A stretch of 64,000 bases of DNA, from positions 186,001 through 250,000 of the forward strand of contig NZ_JBHZGL010000004.1 of NCBI RefSeq assembly GCF_051900415.1, read 5' to 3'. Below, in pieces: positions 1-8,711 of this stretch; positions within the stretch are counted from its first letter, which is position 1; every line of letters begins with the position of its first letter. Position numbers and translations under genes: made by a program. The DNA is from Frateuria_A sp051900415. GTDB lineage: Bacteria; Pseudomonadota; Gammaproteobacteria; Xanthomonadales; Rhodanobacteraceae. The notes under the pieces are model-generated. The model did no database searches. It was not told where the DNA came from and saw only the letters and a list, made by a program, of their open reading frames with translations.

Positions 1-411
1 GACCTCGGCGATCGCACGGTCGAGGTCATCACGGGTGTCCACGGCCACGAACGCAGGCGTATCGAGCCCGCATTCGCGGAACAACGTCTTCTCGGCAAGC
101 CGGTCCTGTGCCACGGCCAGCGCGCCAGGCACCGGCGACACGGCCACGCGCCCGGCCAGCCAGTGCGCGGTCTCGGCCGGTACGTTCTCGAAATCGAATG
201 TCACCACGTCGACCATCGCGGCAAAGCGATCCAGCGCCTCGTAATCCTTCCAGTCGGCGACCACCAGCGGCGCGACCTGCCCGGCGCAGGCGTCGGCGAC
301 GCTGTCGACCACCAGCGTCTTGACGCCCAGCGGCGCGGCGGCGAGCGCCAGCATGCGCGCCAGCTGGCCGCCGCCCAGAATGCCCAGCACGGGTTGACGG
401 CGCGGGCTCAT
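1..411 (-). CDS. purK: N5-carboxyaminoimidazole ribonucleotide synthase PurK, N-terminal part (cut by window edge)
   Basis: First 137 codons of the ATP-grasp enzyme that uses ATP and bicarbonate to carboxylate AIR to N5-CAIR in de novo purine synthesis (cytoplasm). The frame stays open to base 1, so only the N-terminal pre-ATP-grasp domain is present; the ATP-binding core lies outside. The start MSPRRQPVLGILGGGQLARM carries the glycine-rich GGGQLARM loop typical of PurK, and DFENVPAE further on matches the family. The ATG at 411-409 overlaps the purE stop codon (ATGA), so the two are translationally coupled and work in sequence. Identification rests on these motifs and on the purE neighbour. 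Confidence 0.95.
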   Translation of the reverse strand, partial: MSPRRQPVLGILGGGQLARMLALAAAPLGVKTLVVDSVADACAGQVAPLVVADWKDYEALDRFAAMVDVVTFDFENVPAETAHWLAGRVAVSPVPGALAVAQDRLAEKTLFRECGLDTPAFVAVDTRDDLDRAIAEV

Positions 412-911
412 GCGCGCGGGTCCGGCTGGTCGAGCACGCTTTGCGTCTGATTCGCACGGTAGGCTTCCAGCGCCTGCGCGATGGCCCGGTCATGTAGCGC
501 CAGCACGGAGGCGGCCAGCAAACCCGCGTTCACCGCGCCGGCGCGGCCGATCGCCAACGTGCCGACCGGGATGCCTGCCGGCATCTGCGCGATCGAAAGC
601 AGCGAGTCCATGCCGTTGAGCGCCTTGGACTGGACCGGCACGCCCAGCACCGGCAGCCGCGTCTTGGCCGCCAGCATGCCTGGCAGGTGGGCGGCTCCGC
701 CGGCGCCGGCAACGATCACCTCGATCCCGCGACCGACGGCCTCTTCGGCATAGCGAAACAGCAGGTCGGGCGTGCGATGGGCGGACACTACGCGCACCTC
801 GTGCGGCACGCCCAACTGGTCAAGAACGGCAGCGGCGTGCTCCATGGTTTCCCAGTCCGATCGGGAACCCATCACCACGCCCACACGGGCCGGCTTGGCG
901 GTCGAAGTCAT
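408..911 (-). CDS. purE: N5-CAIR mutase PurE
   Basis: 167 aa, the usual length for class I PurE, which converts N5-CAIR (the PurK product) to CAIR. Visible family motifs are GVVMGSRSDWETM near the N-terminus (phosphate-binding loop), VVSAHRTP (catalytic His region), AGAGGAAHLPGM, and GVPVQSKALNGMDSLLSI, all in the expected order. It starts at ATG 911 and is first in a purE-purK operon, its stop overlapping the purK start by ATGA. It diverges from the small Trm112-like gene at 969, leaving 57 bp for both promoters. No PurR-type operator was identified by eye. Confidence 0.97.
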   Translation of the reverse strand: MTSTAKPARVGVVMGSRSDWETMEHAAAVLDQLGVPHEVRVVSAHRTPDLLFRYAEEAVGRGIEVIVAGAGGAAHLPGMLAAKTRLPVLGVPVQSKALNGMDSLLSIAQMPAGIPVGTLAIGRAGAVNAGLLAASVLALHDRAIAQALEAYRANQTQSVLDQPDPRA

Positions 912-968
912 GGTTCTGCCATCCCAAAAGGGCTATTGTACGGGCTTTCCGCACGACACCCCACCGCC

Positions 969-1241
969 ATGGACAAGCGCCTGCTCGATATCCTGTGCTG
1001 CCCGGTCAGCAAGACGCCCGTCCGTCTGCTCGCGCGTGGAGAGCTGGAAGCGATCAACACCGCCATCGAGCGCGGCGAGGTCGACACCGTCGCAGGTGCG
1101 CGCGTCCAGCAACGGCTGGGTGAAGGCCTCATCACCGTGGACCGCAAGGTGGTCTACCGGGTCGACGACGGCATCCCGGTCATGCTCCCCGAGGAAGGCA
1201 TCGGGACGGTGCAGTTGAAGGACTTTCCGGCAACTGCCTGA
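969..1241 (+). CDS. Trm112 family (YcaR-like) small protein
   Basis: 90 aa protein that opens MDKRLLDILCCPVSKTPV, the signature of bacterial Trm112/YcaR-like proteins, and ends with DGIPVMLPEE, the usual C-terminal strand motif. In eukaryotes and archaea Trm112 is a small zinc-binding activator of methyltransferases; the bacterial role is unsettled. Only the CCP cysteines remain and a second cysteine pair is absent, so zinc binding is doubtful. The middle (about residues 30-60) is longer than in the shortest homologues. The longer upstream frame was rejected because the ATG at 969 begins exactly at the family N-terminus. Confidence 0.85.
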   Translation: MDKRLLDILCCPVSKTPVRLLARGELEAINTAIERGEVDTVAGARVQQRLGEGLITVDRKVVYRVDDGIPVMLPEEGIGTVQLKDFPATA

Positions 1242-1277
1242 AACGACTTTTCGAAAAAGTGAACGGCGCCATCCTTT

Positions 1278-1302
1278 TACACATGGCGTGGACTAATGTG
1301 TA
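1278..1302. promoter_or_regulatory. Inverted repeat TACACAT-N11-ATGTGTA upstream of the DUF1631 gene
   Basis: A perfect 7-bp dyad (TACACAT at 1278-1284, ATGTGTA at 1296-1302) lies about 100 bp before the DUF1631 start, in an AT-richer patch of the 160-bp gap. Its shape is that of a binding site for a dimeric regulator, but I cannot name the protein and chance is not excluded. Confidence 0.3.
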
Positions 1303-1401
1303 CGCCAGTGCATGAGTCGTTCACGTTTCCTCGCTTAAGGTCCAATTTCGCGTGGCCGGGCAGCCGTGGTCGTCGGCAAGGGATGCTTCAGGGGTGTGGC
1401 G

Positions 1402-3690
1402 ATGAAAGAAGCCAATGAGACTAACAAGGTCGTCAGCCTGAGCCAGCGGCAGGAGTCTGCCGAGCGCGTGGGCGACCTGCTCGGCGCCGTGCGCACGATC
1501 GCCGGCCGCCGCCTCCAGCTTCTCCTGGGCAATATGTTCGAGCACGTCGACGACGCCCTGTTCGACCTGGCCGAGAAGGCCGAGAACAACGCCGCCCAGA
1601 TGCATTACTTCGACGGCATGCGCGAAGTGCGCAAGCGCCGCCCGATGGTCGAACGCAGCTTTCTGGCGCAGGTCAGCCGTGAACTGACCAGCATGACCAC
1701 GCGCCCTGCTCCCGCGCACTCGGCCAGCCCCTCGCTTGCCCCGGTAGAGTTGTCGCTGGTGGCCGAGAACGAACTGGAGGAATCGCTCGCGATCACCAGC
1801 ATGACGGCCAAGAACGAGTCGCGCCTGGCGCGCGACCTGTTCGCCGTCAACCAGCGGCTGTCGGTGATCTGTGGCGGCATCAAGATCGAGGACGGCAGCA
1901 ACCCGGTGGCGCCCGCCGCGCTGGCGCAGGCATTCCGCCAGGCCATGCGCGAACTGGCCGCGGAGATGCGCGTCAAGCTCATCATCTACAAGCTGTTCGA
2001 CCGCTACGTGCTCTCCGCGCTGGAAGAGCTGTACCAGGAAATCAACACCGAGCTGGTGCGCGCAGGCGTATTGCCGCAGCTCCGCCACGAGGTAGTGCGC
2101 GGCGAAGGCCCCGCCGCCACGACGGGCCCTTCGGCTGCGCAGGGCGTTGCCGCCGGCACCGACGGCGCGGGCGACACCGACACGGAAGCCGAGCTGGCCA
2201 GCGAGTTGCTGCATACCGTGCGTGCCTTGTTCAGCGCACGCAGGGCGCAGGCCGCCGGCGGCATCGCGGCTGTCGGTGGCGGCATGGGGACCGGCGCCCG
2301 GGGCGGGTCCCTCGCAATGCCCACGGCGAACGAACTGCTTGGCGCGCTCAGCGTGCTGCAGAGCCAGCTTGCGGCCGGCCCCATCCCGACCGTGCAATCG
2401 ATGGACCCGACCATGGTCGGCCGCGAAGTCGTCCAGCTGAAAGAGCAACTGCTTGGTCAGATCGGCGCCCTGCGCGGCGAACGCCCCGGCCAGGTCGCGG
2501 CGATCGATGAAGACACCATCGACCTGGTCGGCATGCTGTTCGAATTCATTCTGGCCGACAACACCCTGCCGGCCGAGATGCAGGTGTTGCTGGCCCGGCT
2601 GCAGATCCCCTATCTCAAGGCCGCGATCCTCGACCGCAAGTTGTTCGCGCACCGCCATCATCCGGCGCGTCGCCTGCTCGACGGCCTTGCCGAACTGGCC
2701 AAGGGCTGGTCGGAGGAGTCCGACCGCGACCATCGCGTCTTCGACAAGATCAAGTCCATCGTTGAGCGGCTGTTGCACGACTTCGACGACGACATGGGCC
2801 TGTTCGAGCGCCTGGGCGACGAACTGCTGGCATTCCAGGAACAAAGCCGCAAGCGGGCAGAACTGGCCGAGCAACGCGTGGCCGAATCGGCACGTGGCCG
2901 CGAGAAGCTGGAACTGGCCCGCCGTCGCGCTGCCCGCGAAATCCTCGACCGCATTGGCAGCCAGACCCTGCCGCCGCTCATCCATGGCGTGCTGGCGCGT
3001 GCGTGGGCCAACCATCTGGTGCTGACGATCCTGCGCCAGGGCGACGATTCGCCGGCGTTTGCCGACGCGTTGCGCTTCGTCAACGAGTTCATCGCCAGCG
3101 CCCGCCCTGTACACACCACCGATGACCGTCGTGCCCTTCTGCGCATGCTGCCCGGTATCGAGCGGGCGCTGCGTCGAGGCCTGGCCAATGTGGCGTTCCA
3201 GGAAAGCGACATCGAGCGGCTGCTTGGCCAGCTGCACGCCTACTACCGGCAGCAGTTGGGCGAGATCACGCCCGAGAGCACTGCCGAAGACGTGGCGCTG
3301 CCGATACCGGAAAGCATCCAGCCCATCCTGGACGCCGACACGGCCGAGCCCGAGCCGGCAGAAGACCAGCCGACGGCAGTTGCCCTGGACAGCGGTGAGC
3401 TGATCGAGGTCGAGCAGCTCAAAGCAGGCACGTGGCTGGAGTTCTGCCCCACCGGCGATGCGGTCACCCGCGCCAAGCTGTCGTGGATCAGCCCGATGAG
3501 TGGGCGCTACCTGTTCGTCAACCGGCGCGGCCTGAAGGTGGGCGACTATGCGCCGCAGGAGCTCGCCGCGGCGCTGGCTGCCGGCAGCGCGCGCATCCTG
3601 CCGTCCGAACCGCTGTTCGATCGTGCGATGGGCGCCATTGTCGATCGCCTGAGCCAGGCAGCTGCGGCAGGCACCGACGACCTGGCCTGA
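1402..3690 (+). CDS. DUF1631 family protein
   Basis: 762 aa, matching full-length DUF1631 proteins of Xanthomonadales and Pseudomonas, sometimes mis-annotated as thymidine phosphorylase. It has no signal peptide or membrane segment and is largely helical and charged. A low-complexity Ala/Gly-rich linker lies near residues 230-310. The last 90 or so residues (EVEQLKAGTWLEF, AKLSWISPMSGRYLFVNRRG) look like a small beta-barrel resembling a PilZ domain; c-di-GMP binding is only a suggestion. I chose ATG 1402 over the GTG at 1366 because a GGGGTG-like ribosome site precedes it and the family begins near here. Function unknown; nadC follows on the same strand. Confidence 0.85.
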   Translation: MKEANETNKVVSLSQRQESAERVGDLLGAVRTIAGRRLQLLLGNMFEHVDDALFDLAEKAENNAAQMHYFDGMREVRKRRPMVERSFLAQVSRELTSMTTRPAPAHSASPSLAPVELSLVAENELEESLAITSMTAKNESRLARDLFAVNQRLSVICGGIKIEDGSNPVAPAALAQAFRQAMRELAAEMRVKLIIYKLFDRYVLSALEELYQEINTELVRAGVLPQLRHEVVRGEGPAATTGPSAAQGVAAGTDGAGDTDTEAELASELLHTVRALFSARRAQAAGGIAAVGGGMGTGARGGSLAMPTANELLGALSVLQSQLAAGPIPTVQSMDPTMVGREVVQLKEQLLGQIGALRGERPGQVAAIDEDTIDLVGMLFEFILADNTLPAEMQVLLARLQIPYLKAAILDRKLFAHRHHPARRLLDGLAELAKGWSEESDRDHRVFDKIKSIVERLLHDFDDDMGLFERLGDELLAFQEQSRKRAELAEQRVAESARGREKLELARRRAAREILDRIGSQTLPPLIHGVLARAWANHLVLTILRQGDDSPAFADALRFVNEFIASARPVHTTDDRRALLRMLPGIERALRRGLANVAFQESDIERLLGQLHAYYRQQLGEITPESTAEDVALPIPESIQPILDADTAEPEPAEDQPTAVALDSGELIEVEQLKAGTWLEFCPTGDAVTRAKLSWISPMSGRYLFVNRRGLKVGDYAPQELAAALAAGSARILPSEPLFDRAMGAIVDRLSQAAAAGTDDLA

Positions 3691-3694
3691 ACAC

Positions 3695-3712
3695 AGCGGG
3701 CTTCGCCCGCTT
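3695..3712 (+). terminator. Possible stem-loop after the DUF1631 gene
   Basis: AGCGGGCTTCGCCCGCTT forms a GC-rich hairpin with a TTCG-type loop 5 bp after the stop codon, but it lacks a convincing U-tract. It may be a weak terminator or only an RNA-stabilising hairpin. The rest of the 286-bp gap to nadC shows no supportable gene. Confidence 0.4.
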
Positions 3713-3976
3713 GTGGGTCGGACCGTGATATCGCCGGAACACGCTGGGGTTTGCTTTGGTGCAAAGGTGCATCGCCCGCATCCTGTCAGGAGCTGAGGCG
3801 ATGGATACGGCCTGTCCCGCTAGTCGGTCGAGCAACCCTCCACGCAGCACCTTGCGTGGGCGGCGTCCCGGCGCCCGGGGACGCTCGAACCCTCGCCTCG
3901 GTTATCCTTGCCGGCTGGCCGGCGCGACTGAAGATCATCTCCGGCGCCGTCACTCACACCACCGAATGGATGCCGC

Positions 3977-4837
3977 ATGCCTGACGTGCCCCCCCTCGAT
4001 CCGCCTGATATCCGCCTGATCGACGCGGACGTCGAACGTGCCTTTGCCGAAGACTTTGGCACCGGTGACGCCACTGCGGATCTGCTGCCGGCCGATGCCC
4101 ATGCCAGCGCGGCGCTGACCTGCCGCGAAGACGCGGTAATGGCTGGCATTCCCTGGTTCGATGCCTGCTTCCGCAAGCTCGATCCCGACGTGACCATCGA
4201 TTGGCGGGTCCGCGACGGTGAGCGCGTGGTCGCGGGCAGCGTGATCTGCCACCTGCGCGGACGCGCACGCGCGCTGGTCAGCGCCGAACGCTCGGCGCTC
4301 AACTTCCTTCAGTTGCTCTCGGGCACGGCCACCATCACGGCTGCCTACGTGGTCGCCGTCGCCGGCACCGCCGTGCGCGTGCTGGATACGCGCAAGACCG
4401 TGCCGGGTCTGCGGCTGGCACAGAAATACGCTGTGCGATGCGGCGGTGGCCACAATCACCGGATCGGTCTGTTCGACGCGATTCTGGTAAAGGAAAACCA
4501 CATCGCCGCTGCAGGCGGGATCGAGCCAGCCGTGGCCGAGGCGCGCCGCCTGCATCCCACGCTGCTGCTGGAAGTCGAGGTAGAAACCCTCGACGAACTG
4601 CGGCGGGCCATCGACGCGGGCGTGGATCGCATCATGCTCGACAATTTCACACCGGCGATGATGAGCGAAGCGGTCGCCGTGGCCGCAGGCCGTGTTGCGC
4701 TGGAAATCTCCGGCAACGTGGATCTGGACACCATCGGCAGTTATGCCCGCACTGGCGTGGACTTCATTTCGGTTGGTGCGCTCACCAAGCACGTGCGCGC
4801 GATCGATCTGTCGCTGCGTCTGCAACTGGATAGCTGA
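3977..4837 (+). CDS. nadC: Nicotinate-nucleotide pyrophosphorylase (carboxylating), quinolinate phosphoribosyltransferase
   Basis: 286 aa enzyme of de novo NAD synthesis: quinolinate plus PRPP gives nicotinate mononucleotide, CO2 and PPi. Family motifs appear in order: DFGTGDATAD near the N-terminus, ERSALNFLQLLSGTAT, RVLDTRKTVPGLRLAQKYAV (substrate-binding Arg and Lys residues), GGGHNHRIGLFDAILVKENH, VEVETLDE, IMLDNF, and the ISVGALTKH C-terminal signature. Length and order are standard. The ATG at 3977 lies just after a region with no recognisable gene. It sits alone rather than with nadA/nadB. Confidence 0.97.
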   Translation: MPDVPPLDPPDIRLIDADVERAFAEDFGTGDATADLLPADAHASAALTCREDAVMAGIPWFDACFRKLDPDVTIDWRVRDGERVVAGSVICHLRGRARALVSAERSALNFLQLLSGTATITAAYVVAVAGTAVRVLDTRKTVPGLRLAQKYAVRCGGGHNHRIGLFDAILVKENHIAAAGGIEPAVAEARRLHPTLLLEVEVETLDELRRAIDAGVDRIMLDNFTPAMMSEAVAVAAGRVALEISGNVDLDTIGSYARTGVDFISVGALTKHVRAIDLSLRLQLDS

Positions 4838-4976
4838 GGGCGCACGGGCGTCACTACGCGGCTCGCAGGACGCTGCCTGTACGCAATTGCGCGGTCGATC
4901 CGCGATCGGGTACCGCGCGAGCTTCTGCCATGGGTCGTACCTTGCCCTTGGCCTGCGGCACCCACACACTCCACCC

Positions 4977-5372
4977 ATGAGCCAAGTTTCCGACCTGATC
5001 GCCCTGACGGCGCTTGCTGCCCTGGCGGGCGCGTGGCTCAAGTTCACCCGCGCCCGCGAGCGGGCGGTGGACGAAGCGCGCCGGCAGTGTTCGCAACATG
5101 GCCTGCAACTGCTGGATGAGACGGTGGGTTTGAGGAGCCTGCGCTGGCGACGGGTCGACGGCAGGCGACAGCTCGAGCTCGGTTACGTATTCGAGGTCAG
5201 CGCGCATGGCGACGATCGCCTGGATGGGCGTCTGTGGATGCACGGCGACCGGCTTGCGGGGTTGAGCCTGCCCAAGGCAGACACACCTCTGCCCGAAGCG
5301 GAATCTCACCGTATCGGGACGCCGGACAACGTCATTCCGCTCCGAGCGCGGCGACCGCGGATCGGGCAGTAA
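4977..5372 (+). CDS. DUF3301 domain-containing membrane-anchored protein
   Basis: 131 aa. A single hydrophobic segment (about residues 6-22, LIALTALAALAGAWLKF) is followed by a charged domain containing ACxQHGLQLLDETVGLRSLR-like and LELGYVFEVS stretches, which match the small DUF3301 family of gammaproteobacteria. Start chosen at ATG 4977 because the membrane segment follows directly; the longer frame upstream reads over intergenic DNA after nadC. Function is unknown. It converges on sspB with a REP hairpin between them. Confidence 0.8.
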   Translation: MSQVSDLIALTALAALAGAWLKFTRARERAVDEARRQCSQHGLQLLDETVGLRSLRWRRVDGRRQLELGYVFEVSAHGDDRLDGRLWMHGDRLAGLSLPKADTPLPEAESHRIGTPDNVIPLRARRPRIGQ

Positions 5373-5422
5373 CGCCTCGCATCCGCGGTAGGTTGCCAAG
5401 GTGATGGAAGGCACTAGCGTAA

Positions 5423-5483
5423 GTAGGAGCGCACCTGTGCGCGACCGCCATGCCTCCGGTCTCACACAGGCGCGCGCCTGCAG
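5423..5483. repeat. REP hairpin (family A) with decayed inverted partner
   Basis: A good family A unit (GTAG head, stem GCGCAC-CT-GTGCGC, tail GACCGCC) spans 5423-5449. A degenerate inverted partner (CACACAGGCGCGCGCCTGCAGG) ends at 5483. It lies between the convergent DUF3301 and sspB genes, a typical REP location. Confidence 0.8.
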
Positions 5484-5519
5484 GAAACCGGCTCCCGCAA
5501 GGGAGTCAGCGGTGCTGGC

Positions 5520-5951
5520 CTACTTCACAACCCGCAGATGGGGTGAACGCCGGGGTTTCTCCGGGGCTTCGCCGGACGGGCCGGAATCGTCCGGACCGGG
5601 CGCCGGGGGCGGAGGGTCGCCATCCTCGGTCGGAAACATCATGCCCTGCCCGTTTTCCTGCGCGTACAGCGCGAGCACGGCCTGCACCGGAATGCGGATC
5701 GCCTGACTGACCCCGGAAAAGCGCGCCTGGAAACCGATGTAGTCGTTGCCGAGCTCGAGGTTGGCCACCGCGCGCATCGCGAGGTTGAGCACCACCTGCC
5801 CGTTCTTGACCACCTGTGGAGGCACACGCACGCCCTCGACGGTGGCGTCCACCAGCACGTACGGAGTCAACTGGTTGTCGGTGATCCAGTCGTAAATCGC
5901 TCGCAAGAGGTACGGGCGATTGGAGCTCATCGGCGGCGAACGATCTGTCAT
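5520..5951 (-). CDS. sspB: ClpXP protease specificity-enhancing factor / stringent starvation protein B
   Basis: 143 aa. SspB tethers ssrA-tagged proteins to ClpXP. The N-terminal dimer/substrate domain is recognisable from SNRPYLLRAIYDWITDN, TPYVLVDAT, GVRVPPQVVKNGQVVLN and the hydrophobic groove motif NDYIGFQARFSG. A disordered Pro/Gly/Asp-rich linker then leads to the C-terminal tail PHLRVVK, the ClpX-binding motif. I kept ATG 5951; the in-frame ATG at 5930 is also possible because many homologues start close to SNRPYLL. It follows sspA with a 13-bp gap and is last in the petABC-sspAB run. Confidence 0.95.
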   Translation of the reverse strand: MTDRSPPMSSNRPYLLRAIYDWITDNQLTPYVLVDATVEGVRVPPQVVKNGQVVLNLAMRAVANLELGNDYIGFQARFSGVSQAIRIPVQAVLALYAQENGQGMMFPTEDGDPPPPAPGPDDSGPSGEAPEKPRRSPHLRVVK

Positions 5952-5964
5952 CGGTCCACGCCGG

Positions 5965-6588
5965 TCATGGCCGCATCGCCCGTTCTTCGTTGGTCAGGCT
6001 GCGTGCGTAACCCTGGCTGTGGAACAGGCGCTCGCCGTAGTCGACGATCGGCTTGCCCTCGCGGCCAAGATCCACGCCCAGCCACGGCAAGCGCCAGACC
6101 ACCGGGGCGACCAGGCAGTCGACCAGGCTCATTTCGGGATTCAGGAAAAACTTGGCCGCCTTGAACAAGGGCAGCGAAGCGAGCAGATGCTCACGCAGGC
6201 GCTTGCGCGCGGCGTCGGCGGGACGGCCGCCGGCACGGATGGTGTCCACCTCGGGCAGCCAGTCGCGCTCAATGCGCACGGTCGCCAGGCGAAGGCGCGC
6301 ACGCGAGAGCGGATCGATCGGCATCAGCGGTGGATGCGGGTAGCGCTCGTCCAGATATTCGCAGACGACCGCGGTGTCATAGAGGGTCAGGTCGCGATCG
6401 ACCAGGGTCGGCGTGCTGCCGTAGGGATTGAGGTCGAGCAGGTCTTCCGGTGGCTTGGCCGGATCGACCAGCACACGCTCGTAGCTGACGCCCTTGGCCG
6501 CGAGCACCAGTCGCGCGCGATGGCACTGGATGTCGTCGGCGGTGGTGTACAGGGTCAGTACGGTACGCGAACGAGCGCTTTGCACCAT
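5965..6588 (-). CDS. sspA: Stringent starvation protein A (GST-fold transcription factor)
   Basis: 207 aa RNA-polymerase-associated protein with a glutathione S-transferase fold. Residues about 10-85 form the thioredoxin-like domain (TLYTTADDIQCHRARLVLA, NPYGSTPTLVDRDLTLYDT), followed by an all-helical C-terminal half with the family stretch SLVDCLVAPVVWRLPWLG. Start chosen at ATG 6588, preceded by AAGGGGAG; the longer frame to 6642 runs through the petC-sspA spacer. It lies 76 bp after petC and 13 bp before sspB, the classical gammaproteobacterial petABC-sspAB order, so it is probably at least partly co-transcribed with the bc1 genes. Confidence 0.95.
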   Translation of the reverse strand: MVQSARSRTVLTLYTTADDIQCHRARLVLAAKGVSYERVLVDPAKPPEDLLDLNPYGSTPTLVDRDLTLYDTAVVCEYLDERYPHPPLMPIDPLSRARLRLATVRIERDWLPEVDTIRAGGRPADAARKRLREHLLASLPLFKAAKFFLNPEMSLVDCLVAPVVWRLPWLGVDLGREGKPIVDYGERLFHSQGYARSLTNEERAMRP

Positions 6589-6664
6589 GCGCTTTTTCTC
6601 CCCTTGTATAAGCGATGCGGCGGCGCTTAATGGCCGCCGCATCCGAGGCTGGCAGGCGTCCGGA

Positions 6665-7396
6665 TTAGTGGACGTCCTTCCAGTATTCCTTCTTCAGTGC
6701 ATAGGCCAGCAGGGTGAACAGCGCCAGGAACAGGATCACCCAGATACCGTAGGCGTGGCGCTGAAGCGCGGCCGGCTCGGCGACGTAGGCCAGGAAGTTG
6801 GTCAGGTCGCGCGCTGCCTGCTTGTACTGCTCGGGCGTCATGCGGCCGGGCTGGGACAGCTCCAGCTTTTCCACTTCCTCGCTGCCGGGCTTCTTCACCG
6901 CGGTCTGCACGCCCTGCAGCTCCCACAGCGGGAACGGCATGGAGGCGTTCGGGAACACCGTGTTGTTCCAGCCCACCGGACGGCTCGGGTCGACGTAGAA
7001 GCTGTTGAGGTAGCCATACACCCAGTCGGCCGTCTTGGCGCGCACTTCCAGCGACAGGTCCGGCGGAGCCTTGCCGAACCACTGCTTGGCCTGGTCCTCG
7101 GGCATGTGCGAGATCACCGGCTCGCCGAACTTGGCGCCGGTGAAGTTGAGGTTCTCCATCACCTCTTTCTCGGTCAGGCCCAGGTCTTCGGCAATGCGCG
7201 AATAACGCTGGTACTGGAGCGAGTGGCAACCCACGCAGTAGTTGAAGAACAGGCGCGCGCCGCGCTGCAGCGAAGCCTGGTCGCGCAGGTTCACGCCAGC
7301 CGACGGCAGCTCCGCGCCGCCCTCGGAGGCCAGGACCTGGGTGCTGCCCACGAGCAGGCCCAGGGCGAGCGTCATCGAAAGGAGAATGTGCTTCAT
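6665..7396 (-). CDS. petC: Cytochrome c1 of the bc1 complex
   Basis: About 243 aa. The Sec signal peptide MKHILLSMTLALGLLVGSTQ is followed by the heme c site CVGCH (residues 54-58), with YQRYSR just after it. A C-terminal membrane anchor (WVILFLALFTLLAYAL) carries the positive tail KKEYWKDVH. Cytochrome c1 passes electrons from the Rieske protein to soluble cytochrome c. The frame also offers ATG 7417, which overlaps the petB stop by 8 bp; 7396 gives a cleaner signal peptide, but the sequence does not settle the start. Third gene of petABC. Confidence 0.96.
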   Translation of the reverse strand: MKHILLSMTLALGLLVGSTQVLASEGGAELPSAGVNLRDQASLQRGARLFFNYCVGCHSLQYQRYSRIAEDLGLTEKEVMENLNFTGAKFGEPVISHMPEDQAKQWFGKAPPDLSLEVRAKTADWVYGYLNSFYVDPSRPVGWNNTVFPNASMPFPLWELQGVQTAVKKPGSEEVEKLELSQPGRMTPEQYKQAARDLTNFLAYVAEPAALQRHAYGIWVILFLALFTLLAYALKKEYWKDVH

Positions 7397-7409
7397 CAGT
7401 AGCTGCCGC

Positions 7410-8711
7410 TTAGTCATGCGTGGTCACCCGTTCCGGAACCGGCTTGGTGGTTTCCCAGCCGAGGCGCGTGTAAAGCCACAGGAACACGAAATAGCCGAAA
7501 TAGACCAGCGTCCAGAAGCGACCGAACAGGTTCTCCCAGAAGGTCACGTCGACATCGCCGAACCACTCCGGGATGACCTCGGCGGTGACGCCCGCGCCGA
7601 CCGCGCCGAGCAGGATGAACGACAGCACGAACAGGCCAAGGCCGACCTTGTAGCCGGTACCGCGGTAACGGATCGACTTGACCTTGCCCACGTCGATCCA
7701 CGGGAGCGCGAACAGCAGGGCGATCGCGCCGAACATCGCCAGCACGCCCCAGAAGGCCTGCCCCAGGAACGACGGGATCATGCGCAGGATCGCGTAGAAC
7801 GGGGTGAAGTACCACACCGGCTTGATGTGCGCGGGCGTGGCCAGGTTGTTCGCCGGGATGAAGTTGTCATGCTCCAGGAACCAGCCACCCATCGTCGGCG
7901 CGAAGAAGATGATGAACGCGGCGATCAGCAGGAAGAAGCCCACGCCGACCAGGTCCTTCACCGTGTAGTACGGGTGGAACGGAATGCCGTCGGCCGGCTT
8001 GAGCGCATCCCAGCGGTTGCCCTTGGGACCCTTCTTGATTTCCACCCCATCGGGGTTGTTCGAACCCACCTCGTGCAGCGCGGCGATGTGCAGCACCACC
8101 AGCAGCAGCAGCACCAGCGGCAGCGCGATCACGTGCAGCGCGAAGAAGCGGTTGAGGGTGGCGTCGGCGGGCAGGTAGTCGCCCATGATCCATTCCACCA
8201 GCGTGCCGCCGATGACCGGGATCGTGCCGAACAGCGAGATGATCACCTTGGCGCCCCAGAACGACATGTTGCCCCACGGCAGCACGTAGCCCATGAAGGC
8301 CTCGGCCATCAGCACCAGGAAGATCAGCATGCCCAAGAGCCACACCAGCTCGCGCGGCTTCTTGTACGAGCCGTACATCAGGCCGCGGAACATGTGCAGG
8401 AACACCACCACGAAGAACAGCGACGCGCCGGTGGAATGCATGTAGCGGATCAGCCAGCCCCACTCCACGTCGCGCATGATGTACTCGACCGACGCGAAGG
8501 CTTCCGCCGCGCTGGTCTTGTAGTTCATGGTGAGGAAGATGCCGGTGACGATCTGGTTGACCAGCACCAGCAGCGCCAGCGAACCGAAGTAGTACCAGAG
8601 GTTGAAGTTCTTCGGCGCGTAGTACTCGGTCATGTGCTTGCGGTAGGCAGGCATCATGTTGGGCGCGCGCTCGTTGACCCAGTCGCCCATGCGGGTGAAT
8701 ACGTTAGCCAT
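7410..8711 (-). CDS. petB: Cytochrome b of the bc1 complex
   Basis: 433 aa integral membrane subunit holding hemes bL and bH and the quinone sites. About eight or nine hydrophobic helices are visible. Family motifs include RYMHSTGASLFFVVVFLHMF (heme ligand His residues in helix B), GYVLPWGNMSFWGA (Qo site helix region), LNRFFALHVIALPLVLL (helix D heme ligands) and KPVWYFTPFYAILR (PEWY-like region). Note FTPFYAILR with PVWY where mitochondrial proteins have PEWY; this substitution is common in gammaproteobacteria. The start ATG overlaps the petA stop (TGATG), so translation is coupled. Confidence 0.97.
   Translation of the reverse strand: MANVFTRMGDWVNERAPNMMPAYRKHMTEYYAPKNFNLWYYFGSLALLVLVNQIVTGIFLTMNYKTSAAEAFASVEYIMRDVEWGWLIRYMHSTGASLFFVVVFLHMFRGLMYGSYKKPRELVWLLGMLIFLVLMAEAFMGYVLPWGNMSFWGAKVIISLFGTIPVIGGTLVEWIMGDYLPADATLNRFFALHVIALPLVLLLLVVLHIAALHEVGSNNPDGVEIKKGPKGNRWDALKPADGIPFHPYYTVKDLVGVGFFLLIAAFIIFFAPTMGGWFLEHDNFIPANNLATPAHIKPVWYFTPFYAILRMIPSFLGQAFWGVLAMFGAIALLFALPWIDVGKVKSIRYRGTGYKVGLGLFVLSFILLGAVGAGVTAEVIPEWFGDVDVTFWENLFGRFWTLVYFGYFVFLWLYTRLGWETTKPVPERVTTHD

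Noticed and set aside
1321..3237. Long minus-strand open frame of 638 codons over the DUF1631 gene
   Set aside because: It mirrors a real GC-rich gene on the other strand. It has a His/Gln/Arg-heavy composition, no domain and no plausible start context.
3756..4019. Small plus-strand frame in the gap before nadC
   Set aside because: Composition is irregular, with no ribosome site and no domain. It overlaps the nadC start in another frame.
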